This document shows positions 1 to 12,000 of a stretch of 27,476 nt of DNA, in pieces (position 1 is the first letter of the stretch; the number at the start of each line of letters is the position of its first letter). The stretch is from NCBI GenBank assembly GCA_015499985.1, contig JAAAUF010000111.1, forward strand, positions 25,546 through 53,021. The letters run 5' to 3'. A program made the position numbers and the translations under genes. This DNA comes from Haplosporangium gracile. Its lineage: Eukaryota > Mortierellomycota > Mortierellomycetes > Mortierellales > Mortierellaceae. The notes below the pieces were generated by a model. The model worked only from the letters and a program-made list of their open reading frames with translations. It was not told where the DNA came from and made no database searches.

Positions 1-982
1 AAAGGCCCATGCACCACGCATGCAAGTTGGTTTATTCAATGGCAACCTATCCCCTATCCTTCTTCTCATATTAATTATTACTGATCCTTCCACCATGTAC
101 ATGAGTTGCAAGTGTGCTCACTCTCAAATCTCAATGTTGCTGCGTATGTCGGTACTTGTCTGTCAACTGCCCGTATTTATATGAGATCCAGCCGAACTGT
201 GATAATAATAAATTGGGGCGCTTGCATGCCATGGGAGAGAAAGAAGAAAAGTCCTACAAAAGCACTTTCATCATCATCACCAGTACTTTCATCCCGCCTC
301 CAGCTTACTGACCAATTGAAATAAACCCTGCCCATAAAGCATAAGCCCCATATCTGTGCTAGCGTGTTTATTATGAGACAAAGAATAATACGACTCGTGG
401 CGCGCATAGAGAGTAGCCGCTACTTCACCGCAGTTGGGCATTGTGTGCAAGGGTTGACTGGACTAATAAGGGCAGATGACCTTGTTGTTGTTCCCCCTCA
501 ATTTCAACAGGCCAGCTCTGTGTTGCACGATAACAAAAGGACTCCTTTCCTTTTCCCTCTCAACTCCTTGTACCAATATTTTGCTGGGGTTCTTGTCCAC
601 AAAAAATCCTCCCGTGTATTTTCGTTCTTTTTTTCCTTTGCTTTCCTCTCCACGTCATTACTTTTCTTTCATCCTTTCATTCTTCCCATCATAACCACCA
701 TCATCCCTCTTTTTTGTCTTGTTCATCATCCCTCTCATCTACAACATACACCTTACATACAGATAGTTACACATACACAGTTAGACACCCGACTTTTTGC
801 TGCTTACCCAGTGCACTCTCGCTCCGTTCACTTCGCCCACTTGACCCCCCGCAGAACGCAGTCACCCACCTCTTGCCTCACTTCTTTCTCCCTCCCTAAC
901 AGCAACCGACAATAGCAACATTCAACAACTTCCTGCTTCCACTGCAACAACACTGCAACAAACGGACAACAACCACGACAAA
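1..982 (+). promoter_or_regulatory. Upstream region and 5' UTR of the first gene
   Basis: There is no convincing gene here. The first ~450 bases are AT-rich with no coding signal on either strand. From about 600 to 980 the + strand is strongly pyrimidine-rich (CTTTT, TTCTTTC, CATCATCC tracts) and ends in a CAACAA-rich leader before the ATG at 983, a typical promoter/5' UTR layout for this genome. A 183-codon open frame at 364-915 is made mostly of S, T, F, L and P from the CT tract and is not credible as a protein. Confidence 0.6.
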
Positions 983-3397
983 ATGTCGACTTCAGCAGCA
1001 ACAACAGCGCACGGAAAGAACGTCCACAGGTCGCGAACCGCATCAGCATTCCTCTTCCCAGACACCGCAGACTACCTCGAGCCTTCAAACCACCCCTCTG
1101 CCGTCCCTTCCCCAAGGCTACAAGTCCTTTCCGGAACAGGTTCACCCTGCGGTGAAGGCAAGTTCACTCTTCCTACTCTTACTCTTGGAACCAGTATTAA
1201 CATTTCCACGAGACTTGCTCTGCTACATACCAGAGTGTGGTCACGGCTCGACTCTTTTCTGTTGCTTTTTTTCACGCTTTCCACAGTTCGACAAACCACC
1301 ATATGAGTACTCCTACGAAAGAGTTATGCAGACGATATCTAACCATGTGCTCCATCTCATGAAAAAATAAAATATACACTGACAGGCTCGTGGATTTCCC
1401 TTTCGGCGAGAGAACTTTTGGAGGACGAGTACTCTGAAATCGAGTACTCTGACATGGACGGAGAAGATGACATGATCTATGACTCGCCCCCTTACTACCA
1501 TGATGAAGAAGAGTTCCTCCAACACCAGTACCAACAGCAACAACAATATCATCATCAACAGCATCTTCAATATCACAATCAACACTCATACCAGCAGCAA
1601 CATCGTCCTCAGGGGAGACCCCTTGGCTTTGCTGGTAAAGGAGACTACGCCAACTTGCCCACCTCATCGTCTTCGTCATCCCACCATTCCTCGCAGGAAC
1701 AGGAGCAAGCAGAGGAAGCCCTTCGCGCCAGGTAAGGAAATAAAAGTAGCCCCTATTAAGCTACACTTCCTTGTTACCATCCCATCTTTGCCCTTCCCGC
1801 ATTGCATCGTCTCTTTCGTTGTCTTATCTTTACTGGGCTTTGACCTTCTCATTTGACAAGGGACAGGTGGTCAAAAGGGAGAAAGGAACAAAGGAAAAAA
1901 AAAAGGGAACAAGAGACGAGTGTAACCACTGGCGGAGGATGGTGCCACAGACGTGCCAGAATACAACAACATCGCGACATTTTTTTTTACGACCCCCTTG
2001 CTTTTTTGCGTTTGCATCCCTGGGTTGGTCAACTGGGTCGATTATGGATGTGAATGAGATAACAGTTGTTTCCATTTCTGGACGCTGATTGGTCACCCGC
2101 AGTACCACATTCATATGGACGATGGACAATGGCCAGTGGCCGGTTGTCTTCCCATTTCTTGTGCCATGCAAGCATGTTCACCTGCATATATTAACATGTT
2201 TTTTATTATGAACCTATTATTAGTCTGTCAACACTGCTGTCTTCAGGACCACGACCAAAGTTCAGACAGAGGCGCAACCGGCCAAGAAAGATCTACACAG
2301 TCGACACCCGATCCCAACGATCATCACCCCTCGTGCCTGCTTCACCAACCCACCTCTACTATTCGTCCTCAAGCTCACCCCACCTTCGCCCCTCAAACCC
2401 TGAATCGATCCTCGGTGACCTTTCGCCTCATTACTTTCATGGGTCCATCACTCCAAACTCTAGAGACTACGACAGCGCATCTTCAGACTCTGAGGCAGGG
2501 CGACAAAAGAAGGTCTACCACAGAGGAATTCTTTCAACTGGCCAGCCCATGCGTGAACACTACTATGATATCGAATCGACAACACTCAACAGCAGCGACC
2601 CGACTTTCTCTGGATCGACCACTCCTCTCAATTCGCCGCATTATTCCAAATCAAACACCCCACCAGACTCTGTCGCAAACAAAGTGCTACAGGGTCCCTC
2701 ATCACTCCTGGCAACAAGATATGTCTCTTGGAGCGTCAAAGCACAATCTATTCTGGATCATGCAGCAAAGGACCCACCTTTGAAGTCGGGAGATGGGCAC
2801 TCTTCAGCGCTCTCGTCTCGCTCATCCTCGCCCCATTCATCACCTTCGAGTTCAGGAGCGTCTACGCCATCTCGGACACGGAGGAGACGGTGCCCTATTC
2901 CAGAACCACACCAAGGATTCTTTTCGAGGGCTCTGGACCAACGTTCATTGGCATCACATGTTTCGGTATCAAGGGTCGGCATGGCAGGAACAATGTGCCC
3001 GCCACTCCATGTGGGTCTTCGTGCTGGAATTCTTATCCGAGGTTCATCTCCCCTGCGACCAGCTGGTACAAACCAGCCGTCCTGCTCCAGTCAAAATACC
3101 TCCTCAGCAAGATCCTATTCGTTCAAGAACATGTCGGGTGGAGCGCTGACCAACAAAGGAGATAATAACTGTGATCTTGACATTGATGGAGGCGATGACA
3201 AGGAGAATAAGCGATGGTACAGTCAAGAACTCGGACTCAACCTCTGGCAGACGACTCTCGGGGCGGCAGCCCTTCTTGGAACAGGATTCGGATCCGGGTA
3301 TGTCCTCTACCATTCTTGTATGTGTGGTTGCTTGCATACTCACGATCATAACAGCTATGTTAACACGCCTTCCTATTCTTGTTTATGTACTTTAGAA
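983..3397 (+). CDS. Hypothetical low-complexity protein with C-terminal membrane segment
   Basis: I do not recognise this protein. Proposed exons are 983-1157, 1386-1731, 2266-3317 and 3396-3397, giving 524 aa. The start at 983 has a good context (ACAAAATGTC). The N-terminal part is Ser/Thr/Pro-rich, followed by an acidic stretch (EDEYSEIEYSDMDGEDD, about residues 70-90), then Gln/His-rich and Ser-rich runs and a long disordered Ser/Pro region. Near the C-terminus, after SQELGLNLW, there is a glycine-rich hydrophobic segment (TTLGAAALLGTGFGSGYVLY), so it could be a tail-anchored membrane protein. Intron 1 appears to use a GC donor (AG/GCAAGT at 1158). The last intron (3318-3395, GTATGT...TTTAG) splits the stop codon T/AA. 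The 1731/2266 junction is uncertain: a donor after 1634 joined to the acceptor before 2247 also keeps frame. Function is unknown. Confidence 0.55.
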
Positions 3398-3607
3398 TGG
3401 TCAAGAAGGTGCATAGTAATAGTGTACAGTTGCATGCAAAAGAGCTTGTTCATAATAAGGAAAACCATTCTTAGGACTGTTTCAGAGTCAATTTGGCGGC
3501 AAAATTTAAATAAAAATTTCATATCGCACAATTTTGCTCATTTTCTTTCTCTTTTTCGCCATTCCTCCAAGAAACGGCGCTATACAACACCCAACAGAAC
3601 GCAAACC
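3398..3607 (+). promoter_or_regulatory. Short intergenic promoter with E2F-like site
   Basis: A 210-base gap separates two genes on the same strand. It holds TTTGGCGG at 3492-3499, close to the E2F consensus TTTSSCGC, an AATAAA at 3509-3514 that could serve the upstream gene, and a pyrimidine tract at about 3537-3570 just before the next ATG at 3608. The E2F reading is inferred from one near-match. Confidence 0.3.
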
Positions 3608-6600
3608 ATGGCTGTCCTGCCACACGGCCATTCTTTCGTCACTCTGGACAGCTACCAGAACCAGGATACCCACGAAGTGGAATCCTCCAACGATGACTCG
3701 GGGTACAGCAGCACCCATCTCGACTCCCGAGTCCCATCCCTCGCCTCCTCATCAGACTTTTCTTTCCCTCCATCCATCCAAACCACTGCCAAGTCTCTTC
3801 GAGAGCAGTTCATGTGTCCTCACCCTTCGGCTGCCAAAGCTCGCAGGCGCCATGAACAGGTTTGGTGGCGTCATGTATTTTTTGCCTTGTACCTTTTCTC
3901 GTTGTTGGATAAAGAGGTTTAATTAGTTTTAAAATATACCTTTTTTGTCGTTGTTGTTGGTGGTGCTGTTGACCTATGGTGGTTGTGAGTAGAGAAGAGA
4001 CCATCCTGATAGGATTCACCCAACGGACGAGCATGTCCTACCATTAGACCCTGAGCATCTGCCCCTGCAGGAACAAATCAAACTTTGTAAGAGCACTTTG
4101 GTTCCCAACGCTGTAAGAGCTTGTCTGAAATTTAGTGGCGTGATTGACTTTTTTTTTCTTTTCCCGCTTTTTGATGGGTTAGATATCACTCAGCACCATA
4201 TGATGGATGTCCGACGAGCCATCACAGAGTCCAACACCACTAAGATCGAGGTAGCCATAACGTACCACTACTTATTCATAAGCCTGTAACGATAGTGCAC
4301 TCTCATCTAGTCCTGTTTTCTCATAACTCTATATCTATATTTTTTTATCTTCAACTAGACTGGAGGATCCATCTCACGATATGTAATCAGGATGATCGTG
4401 GACCCAATCGAGATCTCACAGACCTGTGCAAGCCTCGGGAACCAGCTTTTGTGCGATATCGAATCGATTGAACCGGACGTCCATTTGGCCTGTTGTCAGA
4501 TCTTGCAACAGTTCACGAGCCTTGAAGAGAACGCGCTCTTGGCCGAACAGGTTCGGGTCTGTTTGCGCATCAAGTATCTCCCGCTGAGTTTTCGAGAGTA
4601 AGCAAGTATGGGTGCATGCCAGATATGTGAGAAGATTGGGAGAATAGAAAAGGAGAGTCCTTGCTGCGTGGTTGATACAATATCTGACGGTAATTTTTGT
4701 TTGTGGCGGATGATAGGTGCCACTTGCCGTTTATTGCTTCCACGGCCTCATTCTCGAGGGAGGACATTGCTCAGGACAAGAACAGCTACTCAGGGTTTGT
4801 GGCACTCTCTGGACGAGTCACCTCCATATCCTTGACCGAGCACATCATGTAAGCTCATGAGTCAAAGCGAGCATGCCTGCCCGGTTGACCAAGAAAAACG
4901 GTAGAAAAGAAACTCACTTACTAAACATCACCACTTGACGATACCAAAATAGATACTCGCGGACGTTTTTGTGCGTGAACCCTCGATGCAACAACAAGAA
5001 CTACCTCCATTTCACGCCCTCTTTACCTCGCCATCGAGTCATCAAGCGTACTGAGGATAATGGGTTCATGGAGACTGGCACAGAGTAATTCCTCTCCTCA
5101 TTGTTGGCCAACATTGAGGTCAGTGGATCAAGAAGGGCTGGGACTGACATCTCCTCTTACTATTATTGTGTGTTCCATAGTGCCGCACTCTTGAATATTG
5201 ATCTTTCCTGCAGCCATTGCGATTGGGAGATGCCAGAGTCTGTCCTTGATCGAGTGTACATGAGTAAGTCGATTTCATACCAGGAAGCTTATTTAAATTA
5301 CTGTGCTATGTTGCGAGTGATACTTAGAAGAGTCTGGCATTGGTACTACCTTTTTCATTCAATAGAGCAACAAAAGATCACTGTGGAGTGTCTTGGCGCC
5401 CACCGAGCTGAGGGTTGCTTTATCAACCAAGTGGAGCTTCTGTTGCAAGGTATTCTTGTGTAACTGTTCTCGTCGCTTTCTTCTTGCTGTGTTGACTCAG
5501 CTCTTTTGTCTAACACCCCTTCACCTTTGTTTCTTCATAGACGACCTGGCGGGCAGTGCCTCCTTGGGAGAGCACATCCAACTCATTGGGAGAGTGTACC
5601 GCTTCTTTCCGGAAAGGAACCAAGAGACTTATTTGCATGGAATCCAGATGAATGTCAACAATCTGATTCATCTACCCGGCCGCCATAATCAAGAGACTCT
5701 CTCGGAGACCATTGTGGCAATCGTCACTTCTAACATGTCGCCGTGGAATACTAGCCAGGCCATTGTTGATCTCTTTGGTGAGCTTTTTGATACGTTTGTT
5801 GATTTGGGTGAAAACGTTTATAAGCTAGAGAGAAGGACTAATTCTTTTGCTATGTTTGGAATTTAGATGGTATTGTCCCTTCGAGTATCTTTCGAAAGCT
5901 CAAGCTGGCTCTTTTGCTAAGGTATGGAACTCCAATTCTCTCTAGCATAATTGCTAACGCTGTTCTCTATAAGTGCAATCATTGGACTCACCTGCTGCCT
6001 CTCTTTTGCGTTCAGTGCGGTGTCTCTAGCTTCAAGAGATTCCAAAAACCTGGTTGCTGTGAAGGAGATGACAGACTCTATTCGGCGGTCCGTTCACGTT
6101 TTGGTGGTAATGAACGGGCGAGACACGATTGTGCCTGCCCTTATGGCAAGCATGGCAGCTCTAAAAAGGTGAGACGATCAAGCACTTTTTGTCACACATC
6201 TGAAGTCGAATCGCATAGGTAGAGAAATGACGCGGCTGACCCTACTGATTATTTTTTTGTATGTATGCGATAGCTGCATCTTTTGGGATCACGGAGAGGA
6301 GACTGCTCGAATGCTACTCTACAGCCTCCATCAGCCCAAAAAGTCAAGCACGGGCGAGATTCGAGGTGACCATATCGCCTCATGTTGGTGCATTGAAAGG
6401 GCTGAACGATTTGGGGCGAAGGCTGATCTTGCCGTTTGCTTTCCTGCTGAAATAGCCTCTGAGATGAGCGTCGCAAAGGATGGGATCGTATTGTTTGAGC
6501 TGGATCAACTGGACAAGAAAGCTCAAGCGCACATCATCCCAGGTAACAACCTTAATATATTTTGCTATGAGAAAGCTTGTGAATGGATCGGTGTACAGTT

Positions 6601-8325
6601 TGTTACTCACGCTTCGCGTTTCTTTTTTTTCCAGTTCTGACGACAGTGAACGGGAGTGACATTGGGGTTCAGAGAGACAACCTGTCGCAGCAGTTGGATT
6701 TGATCTGCTGTTGTTGGGCAACACATACCTCGATCGCGCTCTCTTCGAAAAAGTCTAAGTTGGGCGATCCGGTATTTGAGGATGATATTACTGGTCCCGC
6801 TCATAGAGTCCCACTAAACGAGCAAGTGTTTAACCTATGACTTGTTCACGATTTTTTTTATATTTTATTGGCACATGAAATGACATGCTTATTCGCGTCC
6901 TCTTGTGATCTTTTGATATGGCAAGTAGGAAATTTGATATTGTTGTTGGGCAGCATGAATTGGATGCGGCATCGGATGTCGCGTTGTCAGTTGCTGCACA
7001 CACTCTTCGGCGACATATGCAAGATGACGACGAGGGTGACGGCGGACCTAGCAAGCAGTTGAGTCGTGAAGATCTTTCTCAAGTAACACATGCGCCGCCG
7101 ATTTGCTCGCTTTTCTCAAGCCAAACAAAATATTTTGTTTTCTTGTGATCTAACCCAACCCTCGAATTTTCTAGTACTTGCATATCGCGTCCTCCATTCA
7201 GGTCAGGTATAAACTCCTTTCTCCTACTTCCACTACTCAAAGCGCGTTTGTTGCTAAGGATTTGACCCCTCTGTTCTTTTTTCTTTTCTTTTCTTTTTTC
7301 AAAAATGCAACTAGATTGTCAACAGAGTGCGAGCAGCTGCTGAGGGCATACTTCCAAGTCATGCGCAAGAAGGCCTCTGGATTCGATATTAACAGCCTTT
7401 CCAGTATCTCCACCATGTCCACTCTCCTCAACGTCGCCAGTTGTCACGCTAAGGTCAAATCACAGCAACCAATAGGATACGGAGGATGATGTACTGCTGC
7501 GCTTAGCTCTGACCTTGTTCTCTTGTTATTGTTGGTTGCTTTGTAGGTTTGCCTTCGATCGGTTGCTAACAGGTATGACGCGCTCGTCAGGTATGTGCAC
7601 TACTTCGTTTTGGAGTAGTCCGGCACAGGATGACTGTCAGATTACTCACACTCTCTGCGCACTCTTCTTGTTCCTTGATTTTGAATAGTATTATGATGAT
7701 GGAAGAAACCAGCGCCGCTCGCTTCGGTAAGCACATACCTTCCGGATCAAATTTCTTCTCGCTCACAAGTGCTATAATGCAAAAGCACGCCGCTGATCGA
7801 TTTTGGTGTTTAGGAACGTCGTGTCTGGGGTTTGTTCCACTGTTGGACGGGAAAGAGAACGTTACTCGCCTCTACGCTCAGTCGAAACTGAGCGATATCT
7901 TGTTGGACCAAGTTCAAGGTCATGCAACTCCCCATGTCCTCGTTTTCGAGTCCAACGTACGCGTGGCCTTTTCTACTTTTTAGTCTTCGCAGGGTTGTTA
8001 ATGTTTTTGTTTTCAATTGGGTGACCAGTTTTTTTTACTTGTATGAACAATTAGTCTGATATGAATATGGGTATAGATGATCCCCTAGCGGCTGCGGTGT
8101 TGGCAGACACGGATGTCCCTATGAGTCTTCAAGAGACACGAGACCAAGTCATGGATACCATGTATGTACCCTACACTTCTCATTTTTCCTAGCTACCCGT
8201 TATCGACACCATAACGTTCGCTTTTCTCATGTTTCGATACTTTTCTCTTAAACCTCCATTTATATGCTAGGTATGCGCACTTGACCCGTGTTATCTCTGA
8301 GTACGCCGATAGCGTCGATATCTGA
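3608..8325 (+). CDS. MCMDC2: MCM-domain protein with degenerate ATPase site (MCMDC2 / mei-MCM-like)
   Basis: Exons traced: 3608-3859, 3993-4086, 4183-4250, 4359-4597, 4717-4848, 4953-5084, 5181-5263, 5366-5449, 5541-5777, 5867-5921, 5974-6168, 6274-6365, 6456-6542, 6635-6827, 6929-7082, 7175-7206, 7315-7453, 7547-7590, 7689-7726, 7814-7956, 8055-8161, 8271-8325. They close in frame at 884 aa. MCM order is visible: Zn ribbon (CVNPRC ~269-274, CSHC ~316-319), OB-fold segment QDDLAGSASLGEHIQLIGRV (~361-380), AAA+ entry (IFRKLKLALLL), then IQVRLSTECEQLLRAYFQVMRK and SIMMMEETSAARF, like the C-terminal helices of MCMs. The catalytic motifs are gone: MNGRDTIV (~505) replaces GDPGTGKS, FELDQ replaces the DE Walker B, and LSQQLDL replaces LSRFDL. 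Known MCMDC2 and Drosophila mei-217/mei-218 are ATPase-poor MCM paralogues in meiotic recombination, so a meiotic role is inferred. Some junctions (3859 vs 3874, 6827/6929, the 6366-6455 intron) are less certain. Confidence 0.8.
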
Positions 8326-9072
8326 GGAATGGTTGCACACTGTCAGGGGGAGGGAGACAATAGTTGGTGGATGCCCCTCCCGAGGATCCTACTTTCGTTT
8401 GCTGCCAAACAATCCGTACCTTTTTCTTAATATTATCCCAAAGAGCTCAGTTGTTGCCCTGAAGAAGATCCACGAGGACGACGGGGATGCGGAACAAGCA
8501 ACATAGCATATATCAGCAGTCATCAGAAGGGTCAAAGATTTTAAGCAAGTTCTTTTTTTTTATTGTCGCTTTCAATGGATGACATAGCATCGGTGTGAGA
8601 GGGATATTGGTGCATAGTGTCTGAAAAAGAGTGATCGATCTACTGATAACAAAAGCAGAAAAAACAGAGTTAGCGACAAGGCACTGATTCTTCTTTCGGG
8701 TCACTTCACGTATGTGAAAGGTGTTCAAGGCAGAGTCTCCACTTGTTTGAGAGAACAAGGGACGGTTTTTTGGGGTCAAAGTGCATCAGAGTTAAAAGGA
8801 ATAATCCACATCGTGTATTGAGAGTAGCGATTCATAATATTCATCTTTTGCGGGGTGTGTGTATGGTCATCTCCATGAACAAAAAGTGGTCTACAAGAGA
8901 TTGGATGTGTAGGGTACTTACGAATAGCAGTAGGGAGGAATGAAGAAGAAAAGAAAAAAAAAGTTTTCTCGCGAATCGCGGATCTCTTTTCAAGAATAAC
9001 AACACGAACGGAGCTTAAGGGTATGTTGATAGAGAGGATGTCAGGCGGAATTTTATTCGGTGAGAAATCGGG
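8326..9072. other. Convergent 3' intergenic region
   Basis: This 747-base region lies between the ends of two convergent genes. Open frames are short (under 90 codons), have no coding bias and no recognisable motif. It most likely holds the two 3' UTRs and polyadenylation signals. A T-rich tract near 8551-8560 and an A-rich stretch at 8941-8963 are the only notable composition features. Confidence 0.6.
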
Positions 9073-12000
9073 CTATTCGTGTCCGAGACCACGGTTCTTG
9101 GCACGGACGATGGCTTCGATGGGCTGAGTGATACCATCACCCGACGCTCCCAGTCCAACACCCGGCATCCATCTATAAGACAAATGCGTTCATGAGAAGA
9201 AAAAAGAATAGTTAGCAAACTTGCATATCAACAAGTAACGCCATCAAACGCAATCTGACGGGGAGAAGGACATACCCCATCTTGGAAAGCATGCGGTGAC
9301 CGAGGTTCTCCACAGAGATGGCAGAGGCAGAAGCACCAACAACAGTTCCATGTGGAGCCGCCATCGAGCCACCACCATTTTTGCTCTTGCCTTTCCCAAA
9401 CCCTCCTCCTCCACCACCACCATTCCCACCCTTCTTGCCACCAAAATTATTGTTGTTCCCAAAATTGTTGTTGCCGCCCCTGCGGCTCCCCTGGAACTGG
9501 GCAGAGAGCATAGTGAGCTCTTTTTCAGACTTGTTCAACAGGTTGTTGACATTGACAGGGTTAAGAGGCATCTTTGTCCTGTCAGTCTTGATCAAAATCG
9601 GGAAGCGACGCTTGCCAGAGCCGACACTCTGAGATTTCAGGCTGTAGTGGTTGCAGAGGAGGTGCACCTTGCGACGCAGGGGTTTGGGCATCGGAGGCAA
9701 CTGCAAACTGTCATTCGTTCTGTCCTTCACAAAGTCCTCAATTTGACTATAGGTTGGAAGAGTAAGTCGAAGTAAGTTTTCCTGTTTTCGATATCAGAAT
9801 AGCGCGCGTTGTGCGTTCAAAAAATACCAAAACGTACCGGTTGATGTCGAGGAGGGTCTCAAAGCTGCCGCCATGGGGCTCCTTCTTGTTCTTGTTTTTC
9901 TTCTTCTTGCCACCAGTACCACCGCCTCCCATCATAAATTCCTCGTCCGAATCATCATAAACCGCATACCCCTTGGCACGAGGCTTGAAGGGCCTATATG
10001 AACCATCACCATCTTCCAAAGCACCCGATCTCCACAAAGGCATCAGATCCCTAAGCTCCTCCCTCAGCAAGTCATCCGCCTTGCGGTTCTTGCGCTTATC
10101 GTTAACCGACTCCTTGACCTTACTGAAATCCAGCTTCTTGATGCCATCATCATAATCCTCCTCAAAGTCAAACTCATCATCCTCATAGTCGTCACTATCC
10201 AACTCAGATACCTGCTGTTCGTAGTCAGAGTCGTCTGCAAGTTTGCCGCCGACTGACTTGGAGTGGCCCTGGCCACCAGCATGGAGACCCTTCAATGAAT
10301 CAAGCAGTGTATCAAACTGATCCGAGTTGTCGGAATCCATACAGTTCTGGATTGATGGTAAGCACCAACGAAAGTGAGGAAGATGAGGACAGGGTAGGAG
10401 GAGGTTGTCAGCATTGTAGGTCGCATTGCAGATGAACAAAAGTTGGTACTGCAGTCAGAGGCGAAGCTGGACAGCCAAGAGAGACAGAACAGATCTGTTT
10501 TTTTACCTGAAGATAGTCTTCCATTGCAAGCCTGTCCTCATCTTCCTCATCGCTGAGGCCCTCCAAGTACATGGGACCATCGTCGTCATAACCCACAACA
10601 AACTGCTGCTTGTTCAGCTGCTTCTCTCGCTGATTCCGGCCGCCGCGCTTCGAGCGATGCGCCTTCTTCTTGGGCTTCTCTGATAAAACAGAAGTCGAGT
10701 CATCGACTACAAGCTCCAAGGTCTGATCCTTCTGAGTAACAATCATGACATCCGGAGTAGGTGCTGCATCCATGACCCAAAGCATGGTTTCTTCCTTTCC
10801 AGTTGCAATCCCTGCTTCCTGGGAGGCCAGTCCCATCCCCCCAAACTCGTCCATATCCATATTCGCTCCAATGATTGCCGAATTCGTGCTCGTAGTAGTA
10901 GTCGTAGTTGTGGCTGTTATGGCGTGGGCGGATATCGAGCTGAGGACGGAGGGGGATTGTGCAAAGTCTGTAATTTTGTCCGCATCGACCTTGAGGTCGC
11001 CTTGAGAGTCCATGGCCTGGATAAAGTCTTCGGACTGTGTCATGGCATGATCTGGAGTCGAGATGGTCATGGAGTTGAAGGATGCGCTGACCAGATTGAC
11101 GATGGTTTGTCGTTGTGCTTGATCGCTGTTGTTGCTGTGCTGCTTCTTGGTCAATGAGGGTCGTTGTTGCTCCTGAGGTCGTGGTTGTTGCTGTTGTGTG
11201 GTTGTTGTTCCATCTTGCTGCGGCTGCTGTTGAAGTTGTTGATGTTGTTGATGCTGCTGCTGCTGTTGATCTTCTTCGATCCAGTCGAACTGATTCATCA
11301 AAATTTCATCCTCCGAGTCCTCATCTAAAAGAGGCAAAAGTAATTAATTGCCAAGAGAATTTTAGTATCCATTGCAACTGTGATCCAATCAACTTTGGAA
11401 TACGACAGGAGCAGATCCCTTACCAGAGTCACAACCACGGTCAATGTTGTCGTCGCTGCTGTCATCTTCCTCTGAATCCTCGTCGCTATCCAGCTCATCA
11501 TCATCGTTCACGTTGTGGCCCTGGCGGAGAGATCGATCTGAGACGGCGGTAGCTCGGTTAAACATCATCTGAGGGTTGGCTCCCTTGCCGCCAGTGCGGC
11601 GATTTGTATTGGATGACTGCAGCTGCTGGCTGTCTCCAAGATTGCTGTTGTCTTCACGGTATGGCCAAAAGAAGTGCTTCGAGTTTTTGCCGTTGCCATT
11701 CTGCTTGGGAGGAGGTGGTGGTCGGAATCCACCTCCGGATCCTCCTCGATCTCCTCGACCTCCAGAAGGGCTGGCGCATGATCGCCCACCTTTGACCTCT
11801 TGGATGCGGCGATAGATGTCCTCCTCTGTTGCCCTCTGTCGCTGTTGATGGTTTCCTACGATTGGAGGTAAAAAAGGAAATGTCAAATGAACTGTATATC
11901 AAGGAGGGGAGACGGCTCAATTTCCGGAATGTGAATTTTGTAGAGAAAGAGTAAAAACGTACTGCCGACGAAAGTGAGGTGGTCGTCGTCGCTGTCGTAC

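Noticed and set aside
364..915. 183-codon + strand open frame at the left edge
   Set aside because: Its composition is that of a CT-rich promoter (S/T/F/L/P), it has no domain, and it lies directly upstream of the true start at 983.
1287..1370. Frame with FDKPPYEYSYERV preceded by CCACAG, a possible extra exon of the first gene
   Set aside because: It would need a phase-0 donor upstream and a good donor downstream; neither is present, while the direct 1157/1386 join keeps frame.
2728..3165. +1-frame alternative in the first gene with a hydrophobic stretch (ALFSALVSLILAPFITF)
   Set aside because: No splice sites connect it well to the flanking exons, whereas the main frame is open across the whole region and leads to the terminal membrane segment.
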